From assembly GCA_046757725.1 (NCBI GenBank), contig JBHHYU010000072.1, positions 1-15,436 on the forward strand: DNA of 15,436 nt, written 5' to 3'. Source of the DNA: JBHHYU01 sp046757725. Lineage in GTDB: Bacteria > Desulfobacterota > Binatia > UBA9968. The translations under genes and the position numbers were made by a program. Below, in pieces: positions 6,823-15,232 of the stretch; the first letter of the stretch is position 1, and the number at the start of each line of letters is the position of its first letter. The notes beneath the pieces are model-generated. The model was not told the origin of the DNA. It made no database searches and saw nothing but the letters and a program-made list of their open reading frames with translations.

Positions 6823-8319
6823 CCTAAAGCTGTTCAAAGAAAAAAAACCTTTATATCCTGTGGGTTTTCCAGCCCAGTGGTGGCATCAAATTTGCTTTTT
6901 ATCCCTTATCTCAGAGAATATCTTCAATTAAATGGATCCATGGAAATTTTACCATTAGTTCAACAGCAGCAAATAGCGGTTCTTTTCTTTTCAACCGTTA
7001 CTCCACTAACGGCTTTTTTTACCTCTCTCTACTTTTTTCCTACCTTAAGGAAAAGACTCAGAATCTTCAGATCAATAAAAACCAAATACGATTACAGGGA
7101 TCTGTGGATTAGATTCTCTGAAAGTACAGGCGATGCACTGAATTTCAAAGAGACCCTACCTAAGACAGCAGAGTTGATTGCGAATGTGATGAGCACTCGC
7201 CAAGTAGCGATCTGGCTTCAGTCAGCTACTCCGGAGACTTTTTACCTAGCGTATGCGCACGACCGATTTCACCCAGTTTTGCAGGACGACCACTCCATCC
7301 TTCTAAAGACAGTTCCACCGGAACCATACCTTGATAATGTTCTAAGAGTTCCCAGGGGAGATAGCCAGCAGGAGCTTAGTTCGTTCCCCCTCGGAGGTGT
7401 TAAGGTCTTGAGGGAGCTTCAGATCAACTGTTTAGGCCCAGTGAGAAAAAACGGGGAGATCCTTGGATGGTTCGGGATCGGGGAAACCAACAGTGGCGAA
7501 AAGCTTGCTGCTGAGGACGAAGAACTCATGCTCAGTATCGGCGAACAGATCGGTCAATTAATTGTAAACCACCGGCTTTCCGATGAACTTCTTGCCTCCC
7601 GCAAGTTGGAGCCGTTTCATCGGCTTGCCTCATTTCTGATCCATGATCTCAAAAACCTTGCTACCCAGCAAAGCATGGTCCTTGCAAACGCGAGAAATTT
7701 TGGTAATCAACCTGAATGCATTCAGGATGCGTTCGCCACATTTGGGATGACCACCGATAAGATGATCAGTCTCATAGCGAATCTATCCATCCAAAAAGGA
7801 CACATCGCCGCGAGCCAGCAGCCCCTCAACGTTCTCGAGATACTAACACTCAGCTTTGGGAACCTTAAAATATTCCACCGAAAAGGGGTGAAACTGATTA
7901 CTGAATTTCCATCGCAGAGAAACGCCCCGATCGTTTGTGCAGATCCCAGCCTCCTGGAAAAGGCATTTACAAATATTTTGCTTAATGCGATGCAAAGTCT
8001 GCCCAATGGAGAGGGCACACTCCAAGTCGCCGTTTCAAACCCTAACGGCAAGGTGATTATTTCTATCACCGATACCGGTTGCGGATTCGATCCCGAAATC
8101 CTAAAAGATCCCTTTCGACCCTTTCAAACGGCGAAAACAGGGGGTATTGGAATCGGGCTTTGCCATACCCGTTCCATCGTGGAGGTCCACGGGGGCCAGA
8201 TTCGCATCGAGAGCCATCCCAACACTGGAACCAAGGTGGAGATCGAGCTTCCTGCATATCAATGCTGCACAAAAGAGGAAAGGAGTAACAGTGAAAGCAC
8301 AGATTCTTCTGTTCAGTAA
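6814..8319 (+). CDS. prsK: PrsK-like (PEP-CTERM/exosortase system) histidine kinase with shortened membrane domain
   Basis: The soluble part matches PrsK, the kinase of PEP-CTERM/exosortase exopolysaccharide loci: KTKYDYRDLWIRF (89-101), a GAF domain (about 110-250), the H-box FHRLASFLIHDLKNL with His277, N-box Asn391 (NILLNAMQS), G1 DTGCGF (420-425) and GIGIGL (444-449). Family members are usually close to 690 aa with a multi-helix membrane domain; this one is 501 aa with one clear hydrophobic segment (about 53-76), so most membrane helices are missing. The start is uncertain. I use the TTG at 6814, which has no good ribosome site, because residues about 26-50 still resemble the last loop of the PrsK membrane domain. 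The ATG at 6940 (459 aa) is the alternative. The 3' end overlaps the response-regulator gene by 29 nt, so the two are translationally coupled partners. Confidence 0.88.
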   Translation: MTRPKAVQRKKTFISCGFSSPVVASNLLFIPYLREYLQLNGSMEILPLVQQQQIAVLFFSTVTPLTAFFTSLYFFPTLRKRLRIFRSIKTKYDYRDLWIRFSESTGDALNFKETLPKTAELIANVMSTRQVAIWLQSATPETFYLAYAHDRFHPVLQDDHSILLKTVPPEPYLDNVLRVPRGDSQQELSSFPLGGVKVLRELQINCLGPVRKNGEILGWFGIGETNSGEKLAAEDEELMLSIGEQIGQLIVNHRLSDELLASRKLEPFHRLASFLIHDLKNLATQQSMVLANARNFGNQPECIQDAFATFGMTTDKMISLIANLSIQKGHIAASQQPLNVLEILTLSFGNLKIFHRKGVKLITEFPSQRNAPIVCADPSLLEKAFTNILLNAMQSLPNGEGTLQVAVSNPNGKVIISITDTGCGFDPEILKDPFRPFQTAKTGGIGIGLCHTRSIVEVHGGQIRIESHPNTGTKVEIELPAYQCCTKEERSNSESTDSSVQ

Positions 8320-8959
8320 TGAGAGAAATTCTCTCAACCAGATAGTTCAGGCGCTTGAGAAGGACTATAACGTGCTCACAACGCACACCGAGGGAGAGAC
8401 GATGGCCATCTTTCAACGGGAAAAACCCGAGGTTGCGATCTTAGATCTTTCACTGGACCCCGAAACCCCTAAGGACCTAGGGGGCCTCCGTCTGTTGGAA
8501 CAAATGCGAGAGCAAGAACCTTCAACGCGGGTCATCATTGTGACGGCCCACCCTGATGATGCAAATGCTTTGCACGCAGTTCGCTTGGGGGCATTTGATT
8601 ATTATTCGAAACCTATTATCCTGGAGGAAATCAAGGTGATCATTAAACGTGCCATTCACATTCATCGCTGGCATAAACGTCTCCACACAATCTCTCCCAT
8701 TTCTGCACACGGATTCCCAGTCATCAACCCGGGCCAGGGGGTTAATCTCAAAAATGCAAAGCGCCTTATGGAAAACCAATACATTCGGAAAGCTCTTTCA
8801 CGAAACAGCGGGATTATTAGTCGAGCCGCACGAGATCTAGGCATCAGTCGTGTAAATCTTTATGAACTCATCGCTAGGCATGACATCGACAGGGCGGAGT
8901 TTAAGAGGGTTAATCCGATGACGCAGTCACAGAACCTGAAAAATCAGCGTACCGCATGA
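8291..8959 (+). CDS. prsR: PrsR-like response regulator lacking the AAA+ sigma-54 domain (receiver plus Fis-type HTH)
   Basis: A 222-residue regulator starting at GTG 8291 with AGGAG (8281-8285) five bases upstream, inside the kinase 3' end; the frame upstream to 8147 lies within the kinase gene and is not family-like. The receiver (about 1-130) has PrsR signatures: ILDLSLDPETP with phosphoacceptor Asp52, Thr85 (VTAHPDD), ANALHAVRLGAFDYYSKPI with Lys108. The usual acidic pair is weakened to Asn10-Glu11. The C-terminus (about 150-200) has IRKALSRNSGIISRAA and LGISRVNLYELIARH, a Fis-type helix-turn-helix like that closing PrsR. PrsR proteins are usually about 450 aa with a sigma-54 AAA+ ATPase between these parts; here only about 20 residues join them and no Walker A or GAFTGA exists. 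The protein can plausibly bind DNA but cannot open sigma-54 promoters itself, so it may act as a repressor or compete for PrsR-type sites. Confidence 0.88.
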   Translation: MKAQILLFSNERNSLNQIVQALEKDYNVLTTHTEGETMAIFQREKPEVAILDLSLDPETPKDLGGLRLLEQMREQEPSTRVIIVTAHPDDANALHAVRLGAFDYYSKPIILEEIKVIIKRAIHIHRWHKRLHTISPISAHGFPVINPGQGVNLKNAKRLMENQYIRKALSRNSGIISRAARDLGISRVNLYELIARHDIDRAEFKRVNPMTQSQNLKNQRTA

Positions 8960-9013
8960 GGTAGTGAGCAGCCGAAAACCGTCGTTGCAAAACCAAGGGA
9001 GTAAAAATCGAAA

Positions 9014-10411
9014 ATGCTTAAGCATAAGTTGAAAAACCATACTGCAACTGCTGCCGTCATTGGACTTGGATATGTGGGCCTCCCCTTGGCCTTGGAGATC
9101 GGGAGGGCTGGTTTTAAAGTCATCGGCATCGATATCAATAGGAAACGGGTCAAAAGCCTTTCAAAGGGGAAATCCTACATACTGGATGTTGAAGACGAGG
9201 CCATTGTCAGCGCCCAAAGGGGGAAAACGTTCCTTCCCACCACCGATTTTGAGATGCTTCACCAAGCGGACACAGTGAGCATATGCGTACCCACTCCCTT
9301 GAGTAAAAGCAGAGACCCGGACATCTCTTTTATTCTCGCAGCAACGGAAGAGATTAGAAAACACCTCCGTCCAGGCCAACTGATCATCCTGGAAAGCACT
9401 ACCTATCCCGGAACGACGGAAGAGCTTATTCTCCCTGAACTCGAGGGTACCGGCCTCACCGTGGGTAAAGATTTCTTCTTGGCCTTTTCACCTGAGAGAA
9501 TTGATCCCGGAAACACGGTGTTTTCCACTCGTAACACTCCTAAAGTCGTGGGTGGAATAACACCTCACTGTACAGAGGTGGCGCAAATCTTCTACTCACA
9601 ATTTATCGATCAGGTGGCGCCGGTCTCCAGCCCGAAATGTGCCGAGATGGTCAAATTGTTAGAGAACACATTTCGGAGCGTTAACATCGCGATGATCAAC
9701 GAGATGGCTTTGATGTGTAACCTGCTCGGTGTGGATATTTATGAAGTGATCGAAGCAGCTGCTACCAAGCCATTTGGTTTCATCCCCTTTTTCCCGGGAC
9801 CCGGCCTTGGAGGGCATTGTATCCCGATCGATCCACATTACCTTGCCTGGAAGCTTAAGGCCTTCAATTTTCACGCCCGCTTTATCGCATTGGCAACGGA
9901 GATCAACGGCATGATGCCGTCAGTGGTTGCATCACTAGTCACCGACGCGCTGAACCGACTCAAAAAAAGCGTCCGGGGAGCAAAGATCCTCATTCTCGGT
10001 GCTGCCTATAAGAAAGGTGTGAATGATTGTCGGGAATCTCCAGCTATCGATGTTATGCGAATTCTCAAAGAGAAAGGCGCCAATATTTCCTACCATGATC
10101 CTCTAGTTTCCAGCATTAGTATTGGAACGGCATCCCTTAAATCTGTTAAATTAAACGCCCCGCTCATAGAGGATCAAGATTGCCTGGTCATCCTAACCGA
10201 CCATAGCAGTTATAACTATAGCGAGATCCTCAGATCCGCTAAGATGGTTGTGGACACGCGAAATGCTACTAAAGGCCTTGGCCAATTTAGAGATAAGATC
10301 ATCCGGCTAGGGGCTGGTGCAAGCACAGACAGAAGACCCTATACCGGGGATGAGTCCTCCCAAGCACCGACAACCCAGGCACCTATATCGGAATCAGAGA
10401 CCTTGATTTAG
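9014..10411 (+). CDS. wbpA: UDP-N-acetyl-D-hexosamine 6-dehydrogenase (WbpA/WecC family)
   Basis: An NAD-dependent nucleotide-sugar dehydrogenase that oxidises C6 of a UDP-N-acetylhexosamine to the uronic acid, a precursor for surface or extracellular polysaccharide. The 465-residue chain has the N-terminal Rossmann motif AVIGLGYVGLPLA (14-26), ESTTYPGTT (127-135), SPERIDPG (159-166), the active-site lysine in EMVKLLENTFR (Lys214) and the catalytic cysteine Cys269 in GPGLGGHCIPIDP. A C-terminal UDP-binding domain (about 310-435) carries GAAYKKGVNDCRESPA. These patterns are those of the WbpA/WecC branch rather than UDP-glucose dehydrogenase. The last ~30 residues are an unconserved Ser/Thr/Pro-rich tail. 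ATG 9014 follows GGGAG at an unusually long distance (12 nt). It lies 54 nt after the PrsR-like gene on the same strand and converges on argJ. GlcNAc versus ManNAc substrate is not decided. Confidence 0.93.
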   Translation: MLKHKLKNHTATAAVIGLGYVGLPLALEIGRAGFKVIGIDINRKRVKSLSKGKSYILDVEDEAIVSAQRGKTFLPTTDFEMLHQADTVSICVPTPLSKSRDPDISFILAATEEIRKHLRPGQLIILESTTYPGTTEELILPELEGTGLTVGKDFFLAFSPERIDPGNTVFSTRNTPKVVGGITPHCTEVAQIFYSQFIDQVAPVSSPKCAEMVKLLENTFRSVNIAMINEMALMCNLLGVDIYEVIEAAATKPFGFIPFFPGPGLGGHCIPIDPHYLAWKLKAFNFHARFIALATEINGMMPSVVASLVTDALNRLKKSVRGAKILILGAAYKKGVNDCRESPAIDVMRILKEKGANISYHDPLVSSISIGTASLKSVKLNAPLIEDQDCLVILTDHSSYNYSEILRSAKMVVDTRNATKGLGQFRDKIIRLGAGASTDRRPYTGDESSQAPTTQAPISESETLI

Positions 10412-10448
10412 AAAATGCTATACGGAAGAGGAGATCATCTGACCCTTC

Positions 10449-11636
10449 TTAAGTCCTATAGGATGAGTTGATACGGACGTATTCGTGGGTTAAGTCAGGG
10501 GTCCAAACATGGGCCGATTTATTTCCCTGATGTAAATGGATCTTTACACTAAACGAGCTACGCCTTAAAACACGGGCCGCCGCTCTCTCCGTGGTGAGGA
10601 TCCCAACCCCTTTTTTTACGACTGCCACACCATCAAAGGTAACCGTAATCCGCTCAGGGTTGATCGGAACACCGGCATAGCCTATCGCTGCCATGATGCG
10701 GCCAAAGTTGGGATCCGCCCCAAAAAAAGCGGTTTTTACGAGCTGAGATTTTGCCACGGTAAAGGCAACCTTTTTTGCCTCGGCACTAGAACGCGCCCCC
10801 TCCACCTGAATTGCCACCGTTTTCGTCCCTCCTTCACCGTCTTGAACCATCTTTACCGCCAAATCCTTCATCACCTGTTTAACGGCCGTAAAAAGCGCCC
10901 GCTCTTCTCTGCTTCCCGGGGCTACAGCAGGATTCCGCGTTGCGCCATTGGCGAGAAAAAGCACTGTATCGTTAGTACTGGTATCCCCATCCACGGTAAT
11001 GCAATGGAAAGTTTCATCGACAGCCCGAGAAAGAATCCTCTTAAGACAGCTGGATGGAACCGTGGCATCCGTCAAGATATAAGCCAGCATGGTAGCCATG
11101 TTGGGGGCAATCATCCCGGCCCCCTTCGCTAGTCCCCCAACCACCACCTCTGCTCCGCGAAGAGCACATCTAGTAATGGAGATTTTGCTGGACCGGTCCG
11201 TTGTCAGAATCGCTACGGCTGCGTCCTTAAGACCGTTGGGCGAGAGGCGGGAGGCGGCTTCTTTTATACCGGCCTTGATTTTATGTATGGGTAGAGGAAC
11301 GCCGATAACTCCGGTGGATGAAGGAATCACGAGATCGGGATCAATCTTCAGCTGGACGGCCACCTCTCGACACATGGTCTCGGCGTCCCGCATACCCCTG
11401 ACACCGGTGCATGCATTGGCATTGCCACTGTTGGCAATAACTGCCTGGACACGCCTGTGCCTCATTCGTTTCATGCCCACAAGAACAGGCGCCGCTCTAA
11501 CTCTGTTTTTTGTGAAAAGCGCTGCAGCTGTGGCAGGATGCTCTGAAAAAATTAGGGCCAGGTCTCTCCTTGTGCCTTTTTTGAGACCACAACGGACCCC
11601 GGCAAACTGGAAGCCCGGAATCCTTATTTTGGCCAT
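10449..11636 (-). CDS. argJ: Bifunctional glutamate N-acetyltransferase / ornithine acetyltransferase ArgJ
   Basis: A 395-residue ArgJ of the arginine pathway, moving the acetyl group from N-acetylornithine to glutamate (and possibly using acetyl-CoA in the first step). Like all ArgJ proteins it should cut itself into alpha and beta chains: KGAGMIAPNMATML places the cleavage before Thr182, which becomes the nucleophile. Other family marks are GVRCGLKK (13-20), IANSGNANACTG (67-78), IPSSTGVIG (104-112), CITVDGDTSTND (212-223), GADPNFGRI (306-314) and the C-terminal DLTHEYVRINSSYRT. The start at 11636 is fixed by GGGAG five bases upstream and by the family N-terminus. The frame runs open further upstream to 11861, but that part overlaps secA and has no family character. 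It lies about 100 nt after secA on the same strand. Confidence 0.96.
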   Translation of the reverse strand: MAKIRIPGFQFAGVRCGLKKGTRRDLALIFSEHPATAAALFTKNRVRAAPVLVGMKRMRHRRVQAVIANSGNANACTGVRGMRDAETMCREVAVQLKIDPDLVIPSSTGVIGVPLPIHKIKAGIKEAASRLSPNGLKDAAVAILTTDRSSKISITRCALRGAEVVVGGLAKGAGMIAPNMATMLAYILTDATVPSSCLKRILSRAVDETFHCITVDGDTSTNDTVLFLANGATRNPAVAPGSREERALFTAVKQVMKDLAVKMVQDGEGGTKTVAIQVEGARSSAEAKKVAFTVAKSQLVKTAFFGADPNFGRIMAAIGYAGVPINPERITVTFDGVAVVKKGVGILTTERAAARVLRRSSFSVKIHLHQGNKSAHVWTPDLTHEYVRINSSYRT

Positions 11637-11658
11637 AAATGATGCTCCCGCCTTAACA

Positions 11659-11680
11659 GGGAACCTGTCGGCAAGTTCCC
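11659..11680 (-). repeat. Hairpin in the argJ leader
   Basis: An 8-bp stem (one G-U pair in the minus-strand RNA) with a 6-nt loop, arms 11659-11666 and 11673-11680, about 22 nt upstream of the argJ start. It has no T-run and could affect transcript stability or translation. Confidence 0.45.
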
Positions 11681-11695
11681 GCAATCGAGAATACC

Positions 11696-11708
11696 GAATG
11701 CTGCATTC
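11696..11708. promoter_or_regulatory. Palindrome GAATGC-T-GCATTC, possible operator upstream of argJ
   Basis: A perfect 13-bp odd palindrome in the secA-argJ gap. Its GAAT...ATTC ends recall ArgR half-sites (TGAAT-N4-ATTCA), but the spacing is five rather than four and the outer T/A are absent. The ArgR assignment is therefore speculative. Confidence 0.3.
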
Positions 11709-11715
11709 CCACGCC

Positions 11716-11739
11716 TGAAGTCTTGCACCGTTGACTTCA
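11716..11739 (-). repeat. Hairpin at the secA stop codon
   Basis: Perfect 7-bp arms TGAAGTC (11716-11722) and GACTTCA (11733-11739) with a 10-nt loop; the right arm contains the secA TGA stop. No T-run follows on the minus strand, so it is probably not an intrinsic terminator and may mark a processing or stability point between secA and argJ. Confidence 0.45.
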
Positions 11740-14700
11740 TTTTCCACAGCACCTCTTGTATTTCTTCCCACTGCCGCACGGGCACGGAGCATTCCTCCCA
11801 ATCTTGTCACCTTGTCGTCGCACCGGAGTGACCTGCGCCTGCTCTCCACCGCCATCTCCATGACTTAAAACCATCCGATGTGCGTGGCGTCGAGCCTCCA
11901 TCTCCTCCACGACACCCTCCTCAGCCATTTCAATCGTAAAGAGCTTCTGTATGACATCCTCTTGGATGCGGTGGTGGAGCTCTTCAAACATTTCAAACCC
12001 TTCCTTTTGATATTCCTGCAAAGGATTTTTCTGACCATAACCGCGCAGTCCGATCCCCTCTTTCAAATGATCCATATTAAGGAGGTGATCTTTCCACAGG
12101 GTATCGATAGCTTGGAGCATGATGATTTTTTCCAACTGTCGGAGCATCGGGGGACTGAAACGTACTTCTTTTCCCTCATAAGTCCGCGTTACTGTCTCCT
12201 GGATGAGCTCTTCGAGTCTCTCCGAAGTCAGTTCCTCCCGGTCCTCCGGCTTGAGATCGAGACGAAAATTGAATTGATGGTATAGGACCTCGTTGAGGCC
12301 ATTCCAGTCCCATTCTGACGGATGGAGATTCGTATCCGCGTAACGCCCGGCTATTTCCTCGGCTAGCCCTCCTGCCATATCCAGGACTTCCTCTTTTAGT
12401 TCCTCACCTTTGAGAGCTTCCCTTCTTTGATGGTAAATCACCTCCCGTTGCTTGTTCATTACATCGTCGTATTCCAAAAGATGCTTTCGGATATCGAAGT
12501 TGTGAGCCTCGACCTTCTTCTGGGCATTTTCGATCGCTCGGCTGACTAACCTGTGTTCGATGGGGACTCCTTCCTCCATGCCCAGCCGGTTCATGATTCC
12601 CTGGATACGGTCCGCGCCAAAGATGCGCATGAGATCATCCTCCAGTGAAAGATAGAAACGCGACGAGCCAGGGTCCCCCTGGCGTCCCGAACGCCCGCGC
12701 AACTGATTGTCAATCCTCCGGCTCTCGTGCCGTTCCGTGCCCAAGATGTGCAGACCCCCGGCATTAATGACTTTCTCTCTCTCTTGGACACATCCCTTCT
12801 TATATTCCTCTAGGATCTCCTGATATCTCTGCATATAGGTATCCGGGGCCTTCTCTAACTGTTCCCGGATCTCATCCACGACACGTACATATTCCTGGCG
12901 CTTCGCCTCATAGTTTTTCTGCGCTTCGTGAATTGCCTCTTCATAGGGTCGACGCACCTCCTCGCACCGGGCCTCTGCCTCATCAAAGGCCCTACGTGCT
13001 TCTTCGTACTCCGCCACGAGTGGACCATGCTCTCCCTGAGACAAAACTGCTTTCGTCACCGCAAACTCATAATCGATCATCCGCTGCTCATAGTTACGCC
13101 GCCTCTCGTCCACCGGCTCTAAGAGATCCCCTCTTCCCTCACCCGCATCTTGCCAACGCAATACGAGGTCACTAAACGCCTGCCGCGCCTTTTCGAAGGC
13201 CCGGCGAGCCTCTGAATGTCTTGCATCACCGGCTTCCAGAAGTGCCGTTTCCAAAGTCTCCTTCGCCTTCAAATAACGATCTGAAATCTCACGCAAGTCC
13301 TGGATGGCATCCATTAATTCGGTTGCCGAAACATCGTCGAATTCCTCGCGAAGCTGTCGGAAGGGAGAAAGGTTGCGCAGTTTCCGGTGGATCTCGGTGG
13401 ATGTCTTCAGGGCCTCTCCCCGCTGTTTTACGGAGGTCTCCCCATCTTTTCGATATCGGCTTTCCGCCCGCTGGACGTCCCCTTCGTACTGTTCCCGGAG
13501 ATCTCTTAGCGCATCCTCGTATCGTTTGGCCCCTTGAAACGGGAGCCGGGAGGCCTGTTTGATCCATTCGTTCTCCATATCGGAACGGGCTAAAAACTCC
13601 GGATTTCCGCCCAATACGATGTCCGTTCCCCGGCCGGCCATATTAGTGGCAATGGTAACTGCACCGAATCTCCCTGCCTGGGCTATGACGGTCGCTTCCG
13701 CCTCATGATTCACTGCATTAAGGACACTGTGCCGAACCCCTTTTTTCTTGAGCAGTCGAGCGAGGTGCTCAGATTTTGCCACTGATGTAGTACCGACCAA
13801 TACCGGTTGCCCCTTCTGATGACAAGCCGCAATCTCCTCCACGGCAGCATCAAACTTTTCTCGCTCGCTCCGATAGATAACATCTGGATTGTCGGTACGG
13901 ATCAACGGCCTATGGGTCGGAATAACCACAACGTCGAGCTTGTAAATCTTTTTGAACTCTGTCGCCTCAGTATCCGCTGTACCGGTCATCCCCGCCAGTT
14001 TCTTGTACATGCGGAAATAGTTCTGGATGGTAATGGTCGCTAAGGTTTGGTTCTCCTCGCGAATATGCACCCCCTCCCTTGCCTCGATCGCCTGATGAAG
14101 CCCATCGGACCAGCGTCGCCCCGGCATCAGCCGCCCGGTGAATTCATCGACAATAATCACCTCGTCATCTTTTATGACGTAATCCACATCCCTTTTAAAG
14201 AGAGCATGAGCCTTGAGGGCCTGATGAACGTGGTGCAGGGTGTCGATCTGCCGCGGGTCGTACAGGTTATGGATATTTAACAGCCGTTCTACTTTGGCTA
14301 CTCCGATCTCCGTCAAGGTGACGGTCCGGCTCTTTTCATCGACGGTATAGTCTCCCTGAGCCTCGATGGCCGCACGTTGTTCCTGTGATGGATCCCCTTG
14401 AATAACCGCACCACGCTCCAGCTTGGGAATGATTCGATTGATGACATAATACTTGTCGGTGGATTCCTCCGCGGGACCGGAGATGATCAGTGGGGTTCTA
14501 GCCTCGTCGACCAGTATATTGTCCACTTCATCGACAATCGCAAAGTTGAGATCCCGCTGGACATATTCCTCTAGAGAAAATTTCATGTTGTCTCGAAGAT
14601 AATCGAATCCAAACTCATTGTTCGTTCCGTAGGTGATATCGGCAAGATAAGCCTCTTGCCGCGTAATGGGACGCAGGTTGAGATAACGGTAGTCCTTTGT

Positions 14701-15210
14701 GGCATACGTCGGGTCGAATAGATAACTTGCTTCATGAACTATGGCAGCCACGGAAAGCCCAAGGGCATGGTAGATCGGGCCCATCCACTGGACATCTCTC
14801 CGTGCGAGATAGTCATTGACTGTGATGAGATGAACCCCTTTCCCTGCCAACGCGTTCAGATAAAACGCCAGCGTAGCCACCAGCGTTTTGCCTTCACCGG
14901 TTTTCATCTCGGCGATCTTTCCTTCGTGTAAAACTACGCCACCGATCAATTGGACATCAAAATGGCGCAATCCTATTGTCCGTTTAGAAGTCTCCCGCAC
15001 CGCAGCAAAGGTTTCCGGAATAAGGTCGTCTAATACCGCACCGTCGGAAAGTCTTTTCTTGAATTCGTCGGTTTTGACCTTCAGCTCCCCATCGGTATAT
15101 TTTTCATATTGAGGCTCTAAGCCATTAATCTCATCCACCAGCGGCTGGATTCTACGAATCTCCCGCTCATTCTTTGTACCGACGATTTTTTTTACAAAAC
15201 TTGTAAACAT
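11737..15210 (-). CDS. secA: Preprotein translocase ATPase SecA with a large coiled-coil-like insertion
   Basis: The motor of the general secretion pathway, which drives unfolded proteins through SecYEG. Seen along the chain: Walker A MKTGEGKT (102-109), VDEVDNILVDEA (226-237, DEAD-like motif), the preprotein cross-linking region (about 240-370), MAGMTGTA (407-412), TNMAGRGTDIVLGG (522-535), the arginine-finger motif QLRGRSGRQGDPGSS (836-850), helical scaffold and wing domains, and a C-terminal zinc/SecB-binding tail CPCGSGKKYKRCC (1143-1155). The length is 1157 aa against about 840-900 in E. coli and B. subtilis. The excess is a ~265-residue Glu/Arg/Lys/Ala-rich helical stretch (about 541-808) between GGNPEF and EREKVINAGGLHILGTERHESRR, where E. 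coli has about 30 residues. The reading frame and all flanking motifs are intact, so this is an insertion, not an assembly break. ATG 15210 has AAAGG seven bases upstream. Confidence 0.97.
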   Translation of the reverse strand: MFTSFVKKIVGTKNEREIRRIQPLVDEINGLEPQYEKYTDGELKVKTDEFKKRLSDGAVLDDLIPETFAAVRETSKRTIGLRHFDVQLIGGVVLHEGKIAEMKTGEGKTLVATLAFYLNALAGKGVHLITVNDYLARRDVQWMGPIYHALGLSVAAIVHEASYLFDPTYATKDYRYLNLRPITRQEAYLADITYGTNNEFGFDYLRDNMKFSLEEYVQRDLNFAIVDEVDNILVDEARTPLIISGPAEESTDKYYVINRIIPKLERGAVIQGDPSQEQRAAIEAQGDYTVDEKSRTVTLTEIGVAKVERLLNIHNLYDPRQIDTLHHVHQALKAHALFKRDVDYVIKDDEVIIVDEFTGRLMPGRRWSDGLHQAIEAREGVHIREENQTLATITIQNYFRMYKKLAGMTGTADTEATEFKKIYKLDVVVIPTHRPLIRTDNPDVIYRSEREKFDAAVEEIAACHQKGQPVLVGTTSVAKSEHLARLLKKKGVRHSVLNAVNHEAEATVIAQAGRFGAVTIATNMAGRGTDIVLGGNPEFLARSDMENEWIKQASRLPFQGAKRYEDALRDLREQYEGDVQRAESRYRKDGETSVKQRGEALKTSTEIHRKLRNLSPFRQLREEFDDVSATELMDAIQDLREISDRYLKAKETLETALLEAGDARHSEARRAFEKARQAFSDLVLRWQDAGEGRGDLLEPVDERRRNYEQRMIDYEFAVTKAVLSQGEHGPLVAEYEEARRAFDEAEARCEEVRRPYEEAIHEAQKNYEAKRQEYVRVVDEIREQLEKAPDTYMQRYQEILEEYKKGCVQEREKVINAGGLHILGTERHESRRIDNQLRGRSGRQGDPGSSRFYLSLEDDLMRIFGADRIQGIMNRLGMEEGVPIEHRLVSRAIENAQKKVEAHNFDIRKHLLEYDDVMNKQREVIYHQRREALKGEELKEEVLDMAGGLAEEIAGRYADTNLHPSEWDWNGLNEVLYHQFNFRLDLKPEDREELTSERLEELIQETVTRTYEGKEVRFSPPMLRQLEKIIMLQAIDTLWKDHLLNMDHLKEGIGLRGYGQKNPLQEYQKEGFEMFEELHHRIQEDVIQKLFTIEMAEEGVVEEMEARRHAHRMVLSHGDGGGEQAQVTPVRRQGDKIGRNAPCPCGSGKKYKRCCGK

Positions 15211-15232
15211 CGTTTTGCCTTTTACCCTAAGT

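Noticed and set aside
8147..8290. Longer start for the PrsR-like regulator inside the kinase gene
   Set aside because: The added 48 residues are an out-of-frame reading of the kinase ATPase domain; the GTG at 8291 has a good AGGAG and the receiver domain begins there.
10412..10448. Terminator between the convergent dehydrogenase and argJ genes
   Set aside because: Only an imperfect GAAGAGG/CCCTTC pairing is present and no T-run follows on either strand.
11089..11718. 209-codon plus-strand ORF opposite argJ
   Set aside because: Antisense shadow of argJ; composition reflects complementary codons and no family is recognisable.
11637..11861. 75-residue N-terminal extension of ArgJ
   Set aside because: It overlaps the 3' end of secA in another frame and has no ArgJ similarity; the ATG at 11636 has GGGAG at five bases.
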